This document shows positions 6,613 through 14,991 of a DNA stretch of 20,122 bases, piece after piece. The notes beneath the pieces are model-generated. The model ran no database searches. It worked only from the letters and a program-made list of their open reading frames with translations, and was not told the origin of the DNA. A program made the position numbers and the translations under genes. Source of the DNA: JAUXFS01 sp050329575 (lineage in GTDB: Bacteria > Pseudomonadota > Alphaproteobacteria > Rhodospirillales > Defluviicoccaceae); assembly GCA_050329575.1 (NCBI GenBank), contig JBHJOP010000016.1:1-20122 (forward strand), written 5' to 3'. Each line of letters opens with the position of its first letter. Position 1 is the first letter of the stretch.

Positions 6613-8925
6613 ATGCTGTCACGTAATCTCGAGCAGACGCTGCACCGGGCGCTGGCCCTCGCGACCGAGCGCGGTCACGAATACGCCACCCTTGAACATC
6701 TGCTGCTGGCGTTGGTAGAGGACCAGGACGCGGTTCCGGTGATGCGGGCCTGCGGCGTCGACATCACCCAGTTGCGCCACGATCTCGCGCAGTTCGTGGA
6801 TCAGGAGCTGGACAGCCTGCGGTCGGCGGGGACGAACGATCCCAAACCCACCGCCGGCTTCCAGCGGGTGATCCAGCGCTCCGTCATCCACGTGCAATCC
6901 TCGGGACGCGAGGAGGTGACCGGCGCCAACGTGCTCGTCGCGCTGTTCTCCGAGCGCGAGTCGCATGCCGTCTACTACCTGCAGATCCAGGACATGAGTC
7001 GGCTCGACGCCGTCAACTACATTTCGCACGGGATCGCCAAAGTGCCGGGCGAAACCCGCCGGCGCACCGTCCACGGCACCGACGAGGATACGGGGGCTGA
7101 AAAGATGGTCCGCAAGGGTCACGAGGCGCTCGAGGCCTACTGTGTCGATCTCAACCGCAAGGCGTCCGAGGGCCGGATCGACCCGCTGATCGGCCGCGAC
7201 GCGGAGATCGAACGGACGATCCAGATTCTGTGCCGCCGCAACAAGAACAACCCGCTGTTCGTCGGCGACCCCGGCGTCGGCAAGACCGCGATCGCCGAGG
7301 GACTGGCGTGGCGGATCGTTCGCGGCGAGGTCCCGGAGGTGCTGCGCGATGCCACCATCTACGGGCTCGACATGGGCGCGCTGCTCGCCGGCACCCGCTA
7401 TCGCGGCGATTTCGAGGAGCGGCTGAAGGGCGTGATCTCGGAGCTGGAGCAGATCCCGGGCGCGGTGCTGTTCATCGACGAGATCCACACCGTGGTCGGT
7501 GCCGGCGCCACCAGCGGCGGGTCGATGGATGCCTCCAACATCCTCAAGCCCTCGCTGGCTTCCGGCAATCTGCGCTGCATGGGCTCGACCACCTACAAGG
7601 AATACCGCAACCACTTCGAGAAGGACCGGGCGCTGGTCCGCCGCTTCCAGAAGATCGATATCTACGAGCCCTCGGTCGAGGACACGGTGAAGATCCTGCG
7701 CGGCCTCAAGCCGTACTTCGAAGGTCATCACAAGGTCCGCTACACCGCCGAGGCCCTGCGGTCGGCGGTGGAGCTGTCGGCGCGCTACATCAACGACCGC
7801 AAGCTGCCGGACAAGGCGATCGACGTGATTGACGAGGTCGGTGCGGCGCGGATGCTGCTGCCACCCCATCGCCGCCGGACCACGGTGACGGTCCGCGACG
7901 TCGAGGAAGTGGTGGCGAAGATCGCCCGGATCCCGCCGAAGAGCGTCTCCAGCGACGACCGCAAGGCGCTGCAGACGCTGGAGCGCGACCTCAAGACGGT
8001 GGTGTTCGGCCAGGACGTGGCGATCGGCGCGCTCTCCAGCGCCATCAAGTTGGCCCGTGCCGGCCTGCGCGAACCGGAGAAGCCGATCGGCTGCTATCTG
8101 TTCTCGGGCCCCACCGGCGTCGGAAAGACCGAGGTGGCACGCCAGCTCGCCCACGTCCTCGGCATCGAGCTGGTGCGGTTCGACATGTCCGAGTACATGG
8201 AGCGCCACAGCGTCTCGCGGCTGATCGGCGCCCCACCGGGCTACGTCGGCTTCGACCAGGGCGGGTTGCTGACCGATGCCATCGACAAGCAGCCGCACGC
8301 GGTGCTGCTGCTCGACGAGATCGAGAAGGCCCACCCCGATCTGTTCAACATCCTGTTGCAGATCATGGACCACGGCAAGCTCACCGACCACAACGGCAAG
8401 AGCGTCGATTTCCGCAACGTCGTGCTGATCATGACCACCAACGCCGGCGCCGCCGATCTCGCCAAGCCGGCGATCGGCTTCGAGCGGGAGGCACGGACCG
8501 GCGACGACATCGAAGCGATCGAGCGGATGTTATCGCCGGAGTTCCGCAACCGCCTCGATGCGATCATCCAGTTCGCGAGCCTGCCGCCGGAGGTGGTCGG
8601 GCGGGTCGTCGACAAGTTCGTGATGCAACTCGAGGCCCAGCTCGCCGACCGCCAGGTGATCATCGAACTCGCCGACGAGGCCCGCCGCTGGCTGGCGGAG
8701 AAGGGATACGACCAGCGGTTCGGCGCCCGGCCGCTGGTGCGGGTGATCCAGGAGCACATCAAGAAGCCGCTGGCCGAGGAGCTGCTGTTCGGCAAGCTCG
8801 AAAAGGGCGGGGTGGTGCGGGTGACGATCGAGAGCGGCAGGCCGGTCTTCGCGTATCTGGAGACGACGGCGCCGGTGCCGCCGCCGAAGCGGCGCAAGAA
8901 CCGATCGCCGGTGCCGGCCCGCTGA
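6613..8925 (+). CDS. clpA: ClpA, AAA+ unfoldase subunit of ClpAP protease
   Basis: A 770-residue hexameric ATP-driven unfoldase that feeds substrates to ClpP in the cytoplasm. In order: the Clp N domain (about 1-145), the first AAA+ module with Walker A GDPGVGKT (218-225) and Walker B LFIDEIH (about 287-293), then the second module with Walker A GPTGVGKT (499-506) and Walker B LLLDEIE (about 562-568). The ClpP-docking loop tripeptide IGF is at 621-623. There is no long coiled-coil insertion in module one, which separates ClpA from the disaggregase ClpB. Length matches E. coli ClpA (758). It starts nine bases after clpS with GAGGGG as ribosome binding site. clpP is not in the window, as usual, since it normally sits with clpX. 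The C-terminus ends in a proline- and basic-rich tail. Confidence 0.97.
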   Translation: MLSRNLEQTLHRALALATERGHEYATLEHLLLALVEDQDAVPVMRACGVDITQLRHDLAQFVDQELDSLRSAGTNDPKPTAGFQRVIQRSVIHVQSSGREEVTGANVLVALFSERESHAVYYLQIQDMSRLDAVNYISHGIAKVPGETRRRTVHGTDEDTGAEKMVRKGHEALEAYCVDLNRKASEGRIDPLIGRDAEIERTIQILCRRNKNNPLFVGDPGVGKTAIAEGLAWRIVRGEVPEVLRDATIYGLDMGALLAGTRYRGDFEERLKGVISELEQIPGAVLFIDEIHTVVGAGATSGGSMDASNILKPSLASGNLRCMGSTTYKEYRNHFEKDRALVRRFQKIDIYEPSVEDTVKILRGLKPYFEGHHKVRYTAEALRSAVELSARYINDRKLPDKAIDVIDEVGAARMLLPPHRRRTTVTVRDVEEVVAKIARIPPKSVSSDDRKALQTLERDLKTVVFGQDVAIGALSSAIKLARAGLREPEKPIGCYLFSGPTGVGKTEVARQLAHVLGIELVRFDMSEYMERHSVSRLIGAPPGYVGFDQGGLLTDAIDKQPHAVLLLDEIEKAHPDLFNILLQIMDHGKLTDHNGKSVDFRNVVLIMTTNAGAADLAKPAIGFEREARTGDDIEAIERMLSPEFRNRLDAIIQFASLPPEVVGRVVDKFVMQLEAQLADRQVIIELADEARRWLAEKGYDQRFGARPLVRVIQEHIKKPLAEELLFGKLEKGGVVRVTIESGRPVFAYLETTAPVPPPKRRKNRSPVPAR

Positions 8926-8968
8926 CCGACGTGAACCGAACCGGCGGCGATCCGGCGAACCGTCGTTC

Positions 8969-8979
8969 GGGGGGGGGGG
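8969..8979 (+). repeat. Poly-G tract of 11 in the CoA transferase leader
   Basis: Eleven consecutive G residues directly precede AAGGA and the ATG at 8985, so the tract forms part of or abuts the ribosome binding site. Such runs slip during replication and are also prone to sequencing error. Confidence 0.9.
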
Positions 8980-8984
8980 AAGGA

Positions 8985-10076
8985 ATGCTCTCGGACTTCC
9001 TGAAGGGGACGCGGGTCCTCGATCTCAGCCAATACCTGCCGGGGCCGTTCGCGACGCGGCTGCTGGCCGACATGGGCGCTGACGTCGTCAAGGTCGAGCC
9101 GCCGGCCGGCGATCCGCTGAAGACCCTCGATCCGGAGGGCAAGAGCGGCTCGTCGCCGTTCTATGCGATGATCAACGCCGGCAAGACGGTGGTCACCGTC
9201 GATCTCAAGACAGGGGCCGGCGAGACGGCGTTCGCGGCGATGGTCGAGCGTGCCGACGTGCTCCTGGAATCGTTCCGCCCCGGCGTTCTCGACCGGCTCG
9301 GCTTCGGAGCACAGCGGCTGAACGCGCTCAATCCGCGGCTGATCCACTGCGCCCTGTCGGGGTTCGGCCAGACCGGTCCCTACCGACTGGTCTCCGGACA
9401 CGACATCGGCTACGTGTCGATGACCGGCGGGCTCAGCGTATCGGGCTCCCGCGACGCCCCGACGATCACCTATCCGCCGATCGCCGACCATGCCGGCGCG
9501 ATGCAGGCGGCGCTCACCATCGTTGCCGCGCTGTTCGCCCGTGCCCGCGGCGGCGGCGGCGCCGTTCTCGACATCAGCCTGACCGAATCGCTCCTGTCCT
9601 GGCAGGGGCCCGGGCTGACGATGCCACCGCCGCGCGGCGAGGGGGTGATCAACGGCGGCGCCGCCTTCTATCAGATTTACCGCACCGGCGACGGCCGCTT
9701 CGTCTCGCTGAGCCCGCTGGAGCCGAAGTTCTGGGCCAACTTCTGCCGCGCCGTCGACCGCCCGGAGTGGATCGCCCGGCAGTTCGAGCCGATGCCGCAG
9801 ACGACGCTGACGGGCGAGGTCGCGGCGCTGTTCGCGAGCCGACCGCTCGCCCACTGGGAGGCGGTGCTGGCGGACGCCGACTGCTGCTTCCAGGCGGTCC
9901 TCGACTATCCCGAGGTCGCCGTCCATCCGCACATTGCGGCGCGCGGGCTGGTGCGTCGCAGCGACGGCATCGTCGACGTGCTGTTTCCGGCCTACGTCGA
10001 CGGCCGGCCGCCGCCGCCTAGGCCTCCGCTGAAGCAGGCCGCCGCCGCCGCGGTGATCGCCGCCTGGGGCGGTTGA
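8985..10076 (+). CDS. CaiB/BaiF family CoA transferase, alpha-methylacyl-CoA racemase-like
   Basis: A 363-residue family III CoA transferase. Opening motifs GTRVLDLSQYLPGPFATRLL and ADMGADVVKVEPP-GDP are diagnostic. SGFGQTGPYRLVSGHDIGY (about 125-143) carries H139, and D168 lies in PPIADHAGA. In alpha-methylacyl-CoA racemase a His/Asp pair at this spacing does the proton transfer, and the aspartate is also the acyl-carrying residue of true CoA transferases, so D168 is probably catalytic either way. Length (about 360) fits the racemase branch better than the 400+ residue formyl-CoA or carnitine CoA transferases. Substrate is unknown. ATG 8985 follows GGGGGAAGGA; the frame remains open to a GTG at 8931, less likely. 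It follows clpA by 59 bases and could be read through from it. Confidence 0.9.
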   Translation: MLSDFLKGTRVLDLSQYLPGPFATRLLADMGADVVKVEPPAGDPLKTLDPEGKSGSSPFYAMINAGKTVVTVDLKTGAGETAFAAMVERADVLLESFRPGVLDRLGFGAQRLNALNPRLIHCALSGFGQTGPYRLVSGHDIGYVSMTGGLSVSGSRDAPTITYPPIADHAGAMQAALTIVAALFARARGGGGAVLDISLTESLLSWQGPGLTMPPPRGEGVINGGAAFYQIYRTGDGRFVSLSPLEPKFWANFCRAVDRPEWIARQFEPMPQTTLTGEVAALFASRPLAHWEAVLADADCCFQAVLDYPEVAVHPHIAARGLVRRSDGIVDVLFPAYVDGRPPPPRPPLKQAAAAAVIAAWGG

Positions 10077-10104
10077 CCGCGCCCCGGGGAACCGGCGGCA
10101 CGGC

Positions 10105-10431
10105 TCAGCGGCAGGGATCGTCGCGGATGATCCGTACCGCCGCCGCCCCGATCGTCGGCAGGTCGACCGAAGACTTCGGTCCGACGGTGGCCGACCAGCG
10201 GCTGAGCCGGCCGACGACGTCGAGCCGCTCGACCGCCACCTGACGGCAGACGGCGCAGGGATTGACCAACACGACGTCGCCTTCGCGGGTCTCGCCGAAC
10301 TGCACGCAGGCGGGGGAGCGGGCGGCGGCGGCGCCCTCCCAATCGTCCTCGCCGTCGGCACGCAGCGGCGAGGGCAGCGACAGCACTGAAAGCGCCAGGA
10401 CGAGGGCGAGGGCGAAGGCGTGGCGGATCAT
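10105..10431 (-). CDS. Small secreted cysteine-containing protein, unknown function
   Basis: A 108-residue protein with a clear Sec signal peptide: MIRHAFALALVLALSVLSL, then a likely cleavage after LRA at about 25. The mature part is roughly 80 residues and holds four cysteines, in PACVQFG, NPCAVCRQV (a CxxC) and the C-terminal DDPCR, consistent with two disulfides or a metal site in the periplasm. The middle (DVVLVNPCAVCRQVAVERL) looks like a small beta domain. I do not recognise a named family. It lies 71 bases downstream of the FemAB-like gene on the same strand and may be co-transcribed with it. Confidence 0.7.
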   Translation of the reverse strand: MIRHAFALALVLALSVLSLPSPLRADGEDDWEGAAAARSPACVQFGETREGDVVLVNPCAVCRQVAVERLDVVGRLSRWSATVGPKSSVDLPTIGAAAVRIIRDDPCR

Positions 10432-10502
10432 CGTCGGGTCCGTGGTCGGAGCGAGCGCTCGAGGATAGGGCGCGGCCGGTTAACGACCGATGACGGCGGG
10501 TC

Positions 10503-11663
10503 TCAGCGGCGCTCGCGGAACGGTGAGGCATCGGCGAGCAGGCGCATCTCCGCGTCGGCGGCGCGCCGTTCGGAGGCGAGGAAGCGGTCGACCGCCCGCC
10601 GGAAGCCGGGATCGGCGATCCAGTGGGCGCTGTAGGTGGGCTGCGGCAGGTAGCCGCGCTGGATCTTGTGCTCACCCTGGGCGCCGGCCTCGACGCGGGC
10701 GAGGCCGCGCCCGATCGCGAACTCGATCGCCTGGTAGTAGCAGGCCTCGAAATGCAGGAACCGGAACGGCGCGTCGCATCCCCAGTAACGGCCGTAGAGG
10801 GTATCGCGGCCGATCAGGTTGAGGGCGCCGGCGACCGGCCGGCGATCGGCGGTCTCGGCGACCACCAGCATCACCCGGTCGGCCATCCCCTGACCGAGCA
10901 GCGAGAAGAACGCCCGCGTCAGATACGCTTGGCCCCACTTGCGGCCGTGGGTGTCGCGGTAGAAGCGAAAGAACGCATCCCAGTGGTGCTCCTCGATCTC
11001 GCCGCCGGTCACCGTCCGCAGGCTCACGCCCTGATCGGCGACGGCGGCCCGTTCCTTGCGGATCGCCTTTCGCTTTCGCGAGGAGAGATCGGCGAGGAAG
11101 TCCTCGAAGCTGCGGTAGCCGCGGTTCTGCCAATGGAACTGGTGGCCGGCGCGCAGGAGCCAGCCGTCGCGGCCGAGCCGCCGCCACTCGTCCACGGTCG
11201 GGAAGGTGACATGCACCGACGAGACCTGAAGCCGCTCGCTGAGGCGGACCATCGCCCGCGCGAGCAGGTCGGCAGTGCCGGACGGCGCATCGGCGGCGGT
11301 GAGCAACCGGCGCCCGGCGATGGGGGTGAACGGCACCGCGGCCTGCAGTTTCGGATAATAGCGGCCGCCGGCCCGCTCGTAAGCCTCCGCCCAGCTCCAG
11401 TCGAACACGTACTCGCCGTAGGAATGGCTCTTGAGGTAGAGCGGCGCACAGCCGACGACACGGCCGTCGGCGTTGCGGGCGACGAGGTGGCGCGGCATCC
11501 AGCCGGTCGCGGCCGCCACCGAGCCCGATTCCTCCAGGGCGCCGAGGAAGCCGTGGCCGACAAAGGGATCGTCGTCGCCGGCGCAACCGTCCCAGGCCGC
11601 TCGGTCCACCTCGCCGATCGACGCGAGGACACTCACGGTGTGGGGGTCCCGGCCGTCCGGCAT
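10503..11663 (-). CDS. FemAB-like (DUF482) GNAT-fold acyltransferase
   Basis: A 386-residue cytoplasmic protein of the DUF482/FemAB_like family (PF04339), made of two GNAT-like folds. Family signatures seen: PLYLKSHSYGEYVFDWSWA near 74-92, KLQAAVPFTPIAGRRLL near 104-120, FHWQNRGYRSFEDFL near 176-190, SSRKRKAIRKER near 194-205, and the late block GRYWGCD then LHFEACYYQ and EAGAQGEHKIQRGYLP. The family resembles tRNA-dependent aminoacyl ligases that build peptidoglycan cross-bridges, but no substrate is established for this branch. ATG 11663 is chosen because GGAGGAA precedes it by about 11 bases; the frame remains open to 11792 with a low-complexity extension that does not look like the family. 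Confidence 0.9.
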   Translation of the reverse strand: MPDGRDPHTVSVLASIGEVDRAAWDGCAGDDDPFVGHGFLGALEESGSVAAATGWMPRHLVARNADGRVVGCAPLYLKSHSYGEYVFDWSWAEAYERAGGRYYPKLQAAVPFTPIAGRRLLTAADAPSGTADLLARAMVRLSERLQVSSVHVTFPTVDEWRRLGRDGWLLRAGHQFHWQNRGYRSFEDFLADLSSRKRKAIRKERAAVADQGVSLRTVTGGEIEEHHWDAFFRFYRDTHGRKWGQAYLTRAFFSLLGQGMADRVMLVVAETADRRPVAGALNLIGRDTLYGRYWGCDAPFRFLHFEACYYQAIEFAIGRGLARVEAGAQGEHKIQRGYLPQPTYSAHWIADPGFRRAVDRFLASERRAADAEMRLLADASPFRERR

Positions 11664-11855
11664 GCGGGTCAGCGTTCCTCCGGTGGCAGCGGGTGGAAGC
11701 TCCGCTCTTGAGGTGGGGGCGGACGGCGGCGACGCAAGCGACGGCACTCGCGGTGCGTGGCGTGCGGGATCCACACGCACCGGGATCCGCACGCTCGGTA
11801 GGGCGGAGGCGCCGGCGACGGGCGAGAGACCGTTAAAATGCGGCGCGAATTAATT

Positions 11856-11884
11856 TTCTAGCCTGGCGGTACCTAATGTTATAC
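11856..11884 (+). promoter_or_regulatory. Candidate promoter for the 26-residue microprotein
   Basis: TTATAC (11879-11884) is a fair -10 element and TTCTAG (11856-11861) a weak -35, 17 bases apart, in the only A/T-rich patch of this intergenic space. Transcription would start about 30 bases before the small gene. Confidence 0.35.
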
Positions 11885-11922
11885 AAAACACGCAAAAGTA
11901 GCATCCTCAGGGGTCGAATGCC

Positions 11923-12003
11923 ATGAAACTGAAGATCGCTTCCATCGTTCTCGCCGTCGCCAATCTGATGATCTGGACCGTGCTGCTCGCCGCCTACGGT
12001 TAG
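11923..12003 (+). CDS. Single-helix membrane microprotein, 26 aa
   Basis: An ATG-started frame of 26 residues, MKLKIASIV...LLAAYG, ending TAG. After two lysines almost the whole peptide is one hydrophobic helix with a central N and W, the pattern of small accessory subunits of membrane complexes. AGGGG lies nine bases before the ATG and a candidate promoter lies farther up. It ends five bases before the end of the convergent 110-residue gene. Its size means automated gene callers would usually skip it. No partner gene for it is visible here, so its role is unknown. Confidence 0.55.
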   Translation: MKLKIASIVLAVANLMIWTVLLAAYG

Positions 12004-12008
12004 CGCCG

Positions 12009-12341
12009 TCAGACGTTGCGCAGGATCTGGCGGACGCAGGCGATGTCGTCGTCGGAGACCCCGGGCCAGTCGGCGCGGTGCTCTTCGATGGCGGCGAGGT
12101 CGACGAGAATGGCCGAGAACGCCTCGTCGCCGTGGGTCGCGTACTTGTGCTCGATGATCCTGAGCAGGCAGGCCTCGATGTCCCTGTTGCGCGACCGGAT
12201 CCGGCCCTTGCCCCACACCTTGCCCCACAGGTCGAAGCGACGGCGCGCCGCCTTGCGCACGGTTGCCAGCTGGTCGCGAACCAGGTCGAGCAGCGCCGCA
12301 TAGAGGCGCGCTTCCTCGGCATCGAGCGGTCGCAGGTTCAT
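12009..12341 (-). CDS. Conserved-looking hypothetical protein, 110 aa
   Basis: A 110-residue soluble, mostly helical protein that I do not recognise. The sequence is strongly protein-like: MNLRPLDAEEARLYAALLDLV at the start, a basic stretch ARRRFDLWGKVWGKGRIRSRNRD at about 32-54, and a leucine/alanine-rich helical half with EHKYATHGDEAFSAIL and a C-terminal DDDIACVRQILRNV. The ATG at 12341 is preceded by a G-rich run only. The frame stays open much farther upstream, but that part is low-complexity and overlaps probable regulatory DNA. It converges on the 26-residue microprotein gene. Confidence 0.65.
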   Translation of the reverse strand: MNLRPLDAEEARLYAALLDLVRDQLATVRKAARRRFDLWGKVWGKGRIRSRNRDIEACLLRIIEHKYATHGDEAFSAILVDLAAIEEHRADWPGVSDDDIACVRQILRNV

Positions 12342-12800
12342 CGGCGCCCCCCGAGGCGCTTTCGTCTCGACCCGCCGGGCGGTGGCGGGCGGGCGGCCTC
12401 GCGAGCGACTAGTTACACCCATTCCGCCCAATCCAGAAGGCCCGATCGGGTTGCGTCCCGGATCGCATTCCGCGGTGACGAGGCCGATCGCGGTCCTGGA
12501 TGTCACGCTTGCCGATCCCCCGATGCCGAACGGCTCGCCCCAGTCGGCGGCCGATGACCTCACAGGTGGCCGGCACCGCAACGGGGTCTGCGTCATTCCG
12601 GTTCGAACTCCGACCACGCGCATGAAGACTCCGCGCGTTTGACACTGTTGATTGTCGTCCTCGATCCTATTACCATTGTTTCCTTACTTCGGCTTTTATT
12701 AAGAATGAGAGTCGATTTCAGTCTTGATTTGCGGAAAGGATGTCGATGCTCTAGGGAACCTCTTGCGTCGAAAGGTGAAAGGAAAGGGGGAGGAACGCCG
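12342..12800. other. Intergenic region with an A/T-rich patch before the beta-helix gene
   Basis: About 460 bases between divergent genes with no convincing gene. 12640-12735 is clearly A/T-richer than the surroundings and probably contains the promoter of the beta-helix gene; the best hexamers I see are TTGTTT (12676-12681) and TATTAA (12697-12702), only 15 bases apart, so this is weak. The part 12342-12640 shows no motif I can name. Confidence 0.45.
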
Positions 12801-14009
12801 ATGAAAGCGCGCGGAAGGTGTGCCGCTGTGGCGGCACTGCTGCTGTCGACCTCGATCGTCACCGAAGGCTCGATGGCCGCCGACGGCACCATGCTCGTCT
12901 GTCTCAACACCTACACCAGTCGGCTTCGGGTCGTCGCCGAGGGGGTTGCCTGCCACCGGTGGGAGACCGGGCCGACCGCGCTGGTCGTGGCGCCGACGGG
13001 CCCCTCCGGGCCAAAGACGCTGTCGGTCGACTGCGACCAGGGCGGGACGATCGCCGGTGCCCTCGACGCGGCGGGCGCAGGCGACACCATCGAAATCGAG
13101 GGGACGTGCCACGAGGTCATCACCCTGCTGCCCCGCCACGACGAGGTTCGCCTCGTCGGGCGAAACGGCGCCGTCATCGACGGGATGCCGCCAACCGGAC
13201 TGGCCATTCTCACCCACGTCGTCACCGTCCGGGGTGCCCGGATGGTCCGGATGACCGGGCTCACGGTCCGCAACGGCCTCGACGGCCTGCGGGTCGGCCG
13301 CAGCGCGAGTGTGCAGGTCGAGAACTGCGCGTTCTCGCAGAACGCCGGACACGGCGTTGCCGTCACCTCCAACGCCTGGGCATCGCTCGTCGCTTCGACG
13401 GTGTCGCATAACGACCGCAACGGGGTTCGCATCACCGAGAGCTCGTCGGCGTGGCTCGAGAACAACACGGTCGAGGCCAACGGCGAGAACGGGGTGCAGG
13501 TCCTGAACGGGGCCAGCGCGCAACTGGTCGGCAACACGATTCAGTCCAATGCCTTCTCGGGGGTCGACGTCAGCGGCAACTCGGTCGCCGGTCTTTGGGG
13601 CGGCAACACGATCCGCGCGAACGCCGACTTCTCGATGTGGCGGGGAGGAATCGGTGTCTACCACAACTCCCATGTCACGATCGGGTTCTCCACCGTCGAT
13701 GATGTGATCGCCGAGAATCGCGGACCGGGGATCGCTGCCGGCAATTCCAGTTCCGTGTTCATGAACCGAGGGGTCGTGTCGGGCAATCTGAGCAAGCCCA
13801 TGCTGCTGCCGCGCCCCGTACAACTGGCCGGCCACGGTGTCCGGCTGAACTTCGACTCGTTCCTCCAGATCGAGGGGGAGGTCAGGATCGAGCGCAACGA
13901 CGGCTACGGCATCTGGTGTTTCGACGCCGAGTCCGGCGCGAACGTGTCGCCGCCCGCCCGGCTCGTCGGCAACGACCTCGGGGGCACCAACTGCTTCGAT
14001 CCCCGGTGA
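12801..14009 (+). CDS. Exported right-handed parallel beta-helix protein
   Basis: A 402-residue exported protein. A Sec signal peptide (MKARGRCAAVAALLLSTSI) probably ends after SMA at about 26. A short head domain follows, LVCLNTYTSRLRVV...ACHRWET...GPSGP, which resembles the C-x-N-x-LRVV-x-C-x-E head placed before collagen-like or fibre regions in other exported bacterial proteins. From about 75 to 390 the chain is a string of roughly 22-24-residue PbH1-type coils, recognisable by recurring NT-x-N, NGV, GHGV and SGV-x-V turns. Such folds occur in polysaccharide lyases, surface adhesins and NosD/CASH proteins; no catalytic triad could be assigned. ATG 12801 is preceded by GGGGGAGG at good spacing. 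The frame remains open upstream to 12639, but the signal peptide and ribosome binding site favour 12801. Confidence 0.85.
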   Translation: MKARGRCAAVAALLLSTSIVTEGSMAADGTMLVCLNTYTSRLRVVAEGVACHRWETGPTALVVAPTGPSGPKTLSVDCDQGGTIAGALDAAGAGDTIEIEGTCHEVITLLPRHDEVRLVGRNGAVIDGMPPTGLAILTHVVTVRGARMVRMTGLTVRNGLDGLRVGRSASVQVENCAFSQNAGHGVAVTSNAWASLVASTVSHNDRNGVRITESSSAWLENNTVEANGENGVQVLNGASAQLVGNTIQSNAFSGVDVSGNSVAGLWGGNTIRANADFSMWRGGIGVYHNSHVTIGFSTVDDVIAENRGPGIAAGNSSSVFMNRGVVSGNLSKPMLLPRPVQLAGHGVRLNFDSFLQIEGEVRIERNDGYGIWCFDAESGANVSPPARLVGNDLGGTNCFDPR

Positions 14010-14034
14010 GCGTCCCCGCGGGTCGGGACGATCG

Positions 14035-14991
14035 TCATCGCGGCGCGAGCTCGACGGCGTAGGCCGCGACCGGCGGGGCGTCCCTGATCAGGCCGCGCGC
14101 CTGCAGGAAGGCGGCGAAGCGGGTGTAGCGGGCCTGGTCGAGGGCGGCCGGCCGCAGCGCCAGGCGCGGCAGGGTGTCGCGCCAGGCACGGCGGTTGAGC
14201 TCGTCGTCGAGCGCCGGGTAGGCGGCGACGAAGGCGGCCCACGCATCGTCCGGATGGTTGATCACGTATTGCACCCCGCGCTCGACGGCGTCCAGGAACG
14301 GCCTCAGCCGCGGATCCGCCAGCCGGTCGCCCCTCGCGACGACGATCAGTTCGTCATAGGCCGGCACCCCGTGCTCCTCGGGGAAGAACGCCCGCCCGGG
14401 TTTGCCGTGGAGGTCGAGCTGGTTGAGCTCGAAGTTGCGGTAGGCGCCGATGACGGCGTCGACCCGCCCCGTAAGCAGCGCCGGCGACAACGCGAAGTTG
14501 ACGCCGACCAGGGTGACGTCGGCGAGACCGAGGCCATGGGTGGCCAGCATCGCCCCGAGCACCGCGTCCTCGAAGCCGCCGACCGAGAAGCCGACCTTGC
14601 GGCCCCGCAGGTCGGCGATCGTGGCGACCGGGCCGTCCTTCAGCACCACCAGCGCGTTGAGCGGCGTCGCCACCAGGGTGCCGACGCGGACCAGCGGCAA
14701 CCCCTCCGCCACGTGGAGATGCAGCTGCGGCTGATAGGAGACGGCGAGGTCGGCGCGACCGGCGGCGACCAGCTTCGGCGGGTCGTTGGGATCGGCCGGC
14801 GCGATCAGCTCGACCGCGAGTCCGGCGGCCGCGAAATAGCCCCGCTCGCGCGCCACCACCAGGGCGGCATGGTCGGGGTTGACGAACCAGTCGAGCATCA
14901 CCGTCAGCGTGTCGGCCGCCTGAGCGGCCGCGGTCTGGAGCACCAGGGCGATCGCGAGCGCCAGCAGGCGCAATCGGGTCCGTCCGGTCAT
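14035..14991 (-). CDS. thiY: ThiY-like substrate-binding protein for a thiamine pyrimidine precursor
   Basis: A 318-residue periplasmic binding protein of the NMT1/ThiY family (PF09084). The signal peptide runs MTGRTRLRLLALAIALVL to a cleavage after AQA at about 25. The mature protein opens with the ligand-site motif TVMLDWFVNPDHAALVVARE, close to the LDW-x-N-x-H pattern of proteins that bind N-formyl-4-amino-5-aminomethyl-2-methylpyrimidine. Later family motifs include LRGRKVGFSVGGFEDAVL near 128-145 and NFELNQLDLHGKPG near 187-200. It is the third gene of a TPP-riboswitch operon and its ATG overlaps the permease stop (ATGA), so translation is probably coupled. The riboswitch makes a thiamine-related ligand much more likely than sulfonates or taurine, which relatives bind. 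Confidence 0.88.
   Translation of the reverse strand: MTGRTRLRLLALAIALVLQTAAAQAADTLTVMLDWFVNPDHAALVVARERGYFAAAGLAVELIAPADPNDPPKLVAAGRADLAVSYQPQLHLHVAEGLPLVRVGTLVATPLNALVVLKDGPVATIADLRGRKVGFSVGGFEDAVLGAMLATHGLGLADVTLVGVNFALSPALLTGRVDAVIGAYRNFELNQLDLHGKPGRAFFPEEHGVPAYDELIVVARGDRLADPRLRPFLDAVERGVQYVINHPDDAWAAFVAAYPALDDELNRRAWRDTLPRLALRPAALDQARYTRFAAFLQARGLIRDAPPVAAYAVELAPR

Noticed and set aside
6619..8391. 590-codon open frame opposite clpA
   Set aside because: Antisense shadow of clpA caused by high GC; composition is low-complexity and no domain is recognisable.
8241..10361. 706-codon open frame on the minus strand across clpA and the CoA transferase
   Set aside because: Spans two well-supported plus-strand genes and reads as Arg/Pro/Ser-rich noise.
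12382..12642. 86-codon plus-strand frame in the intergenic region
   Set aside because: No ribosome binding site, low-complexity Pro/Arg composition, no family resemblance.
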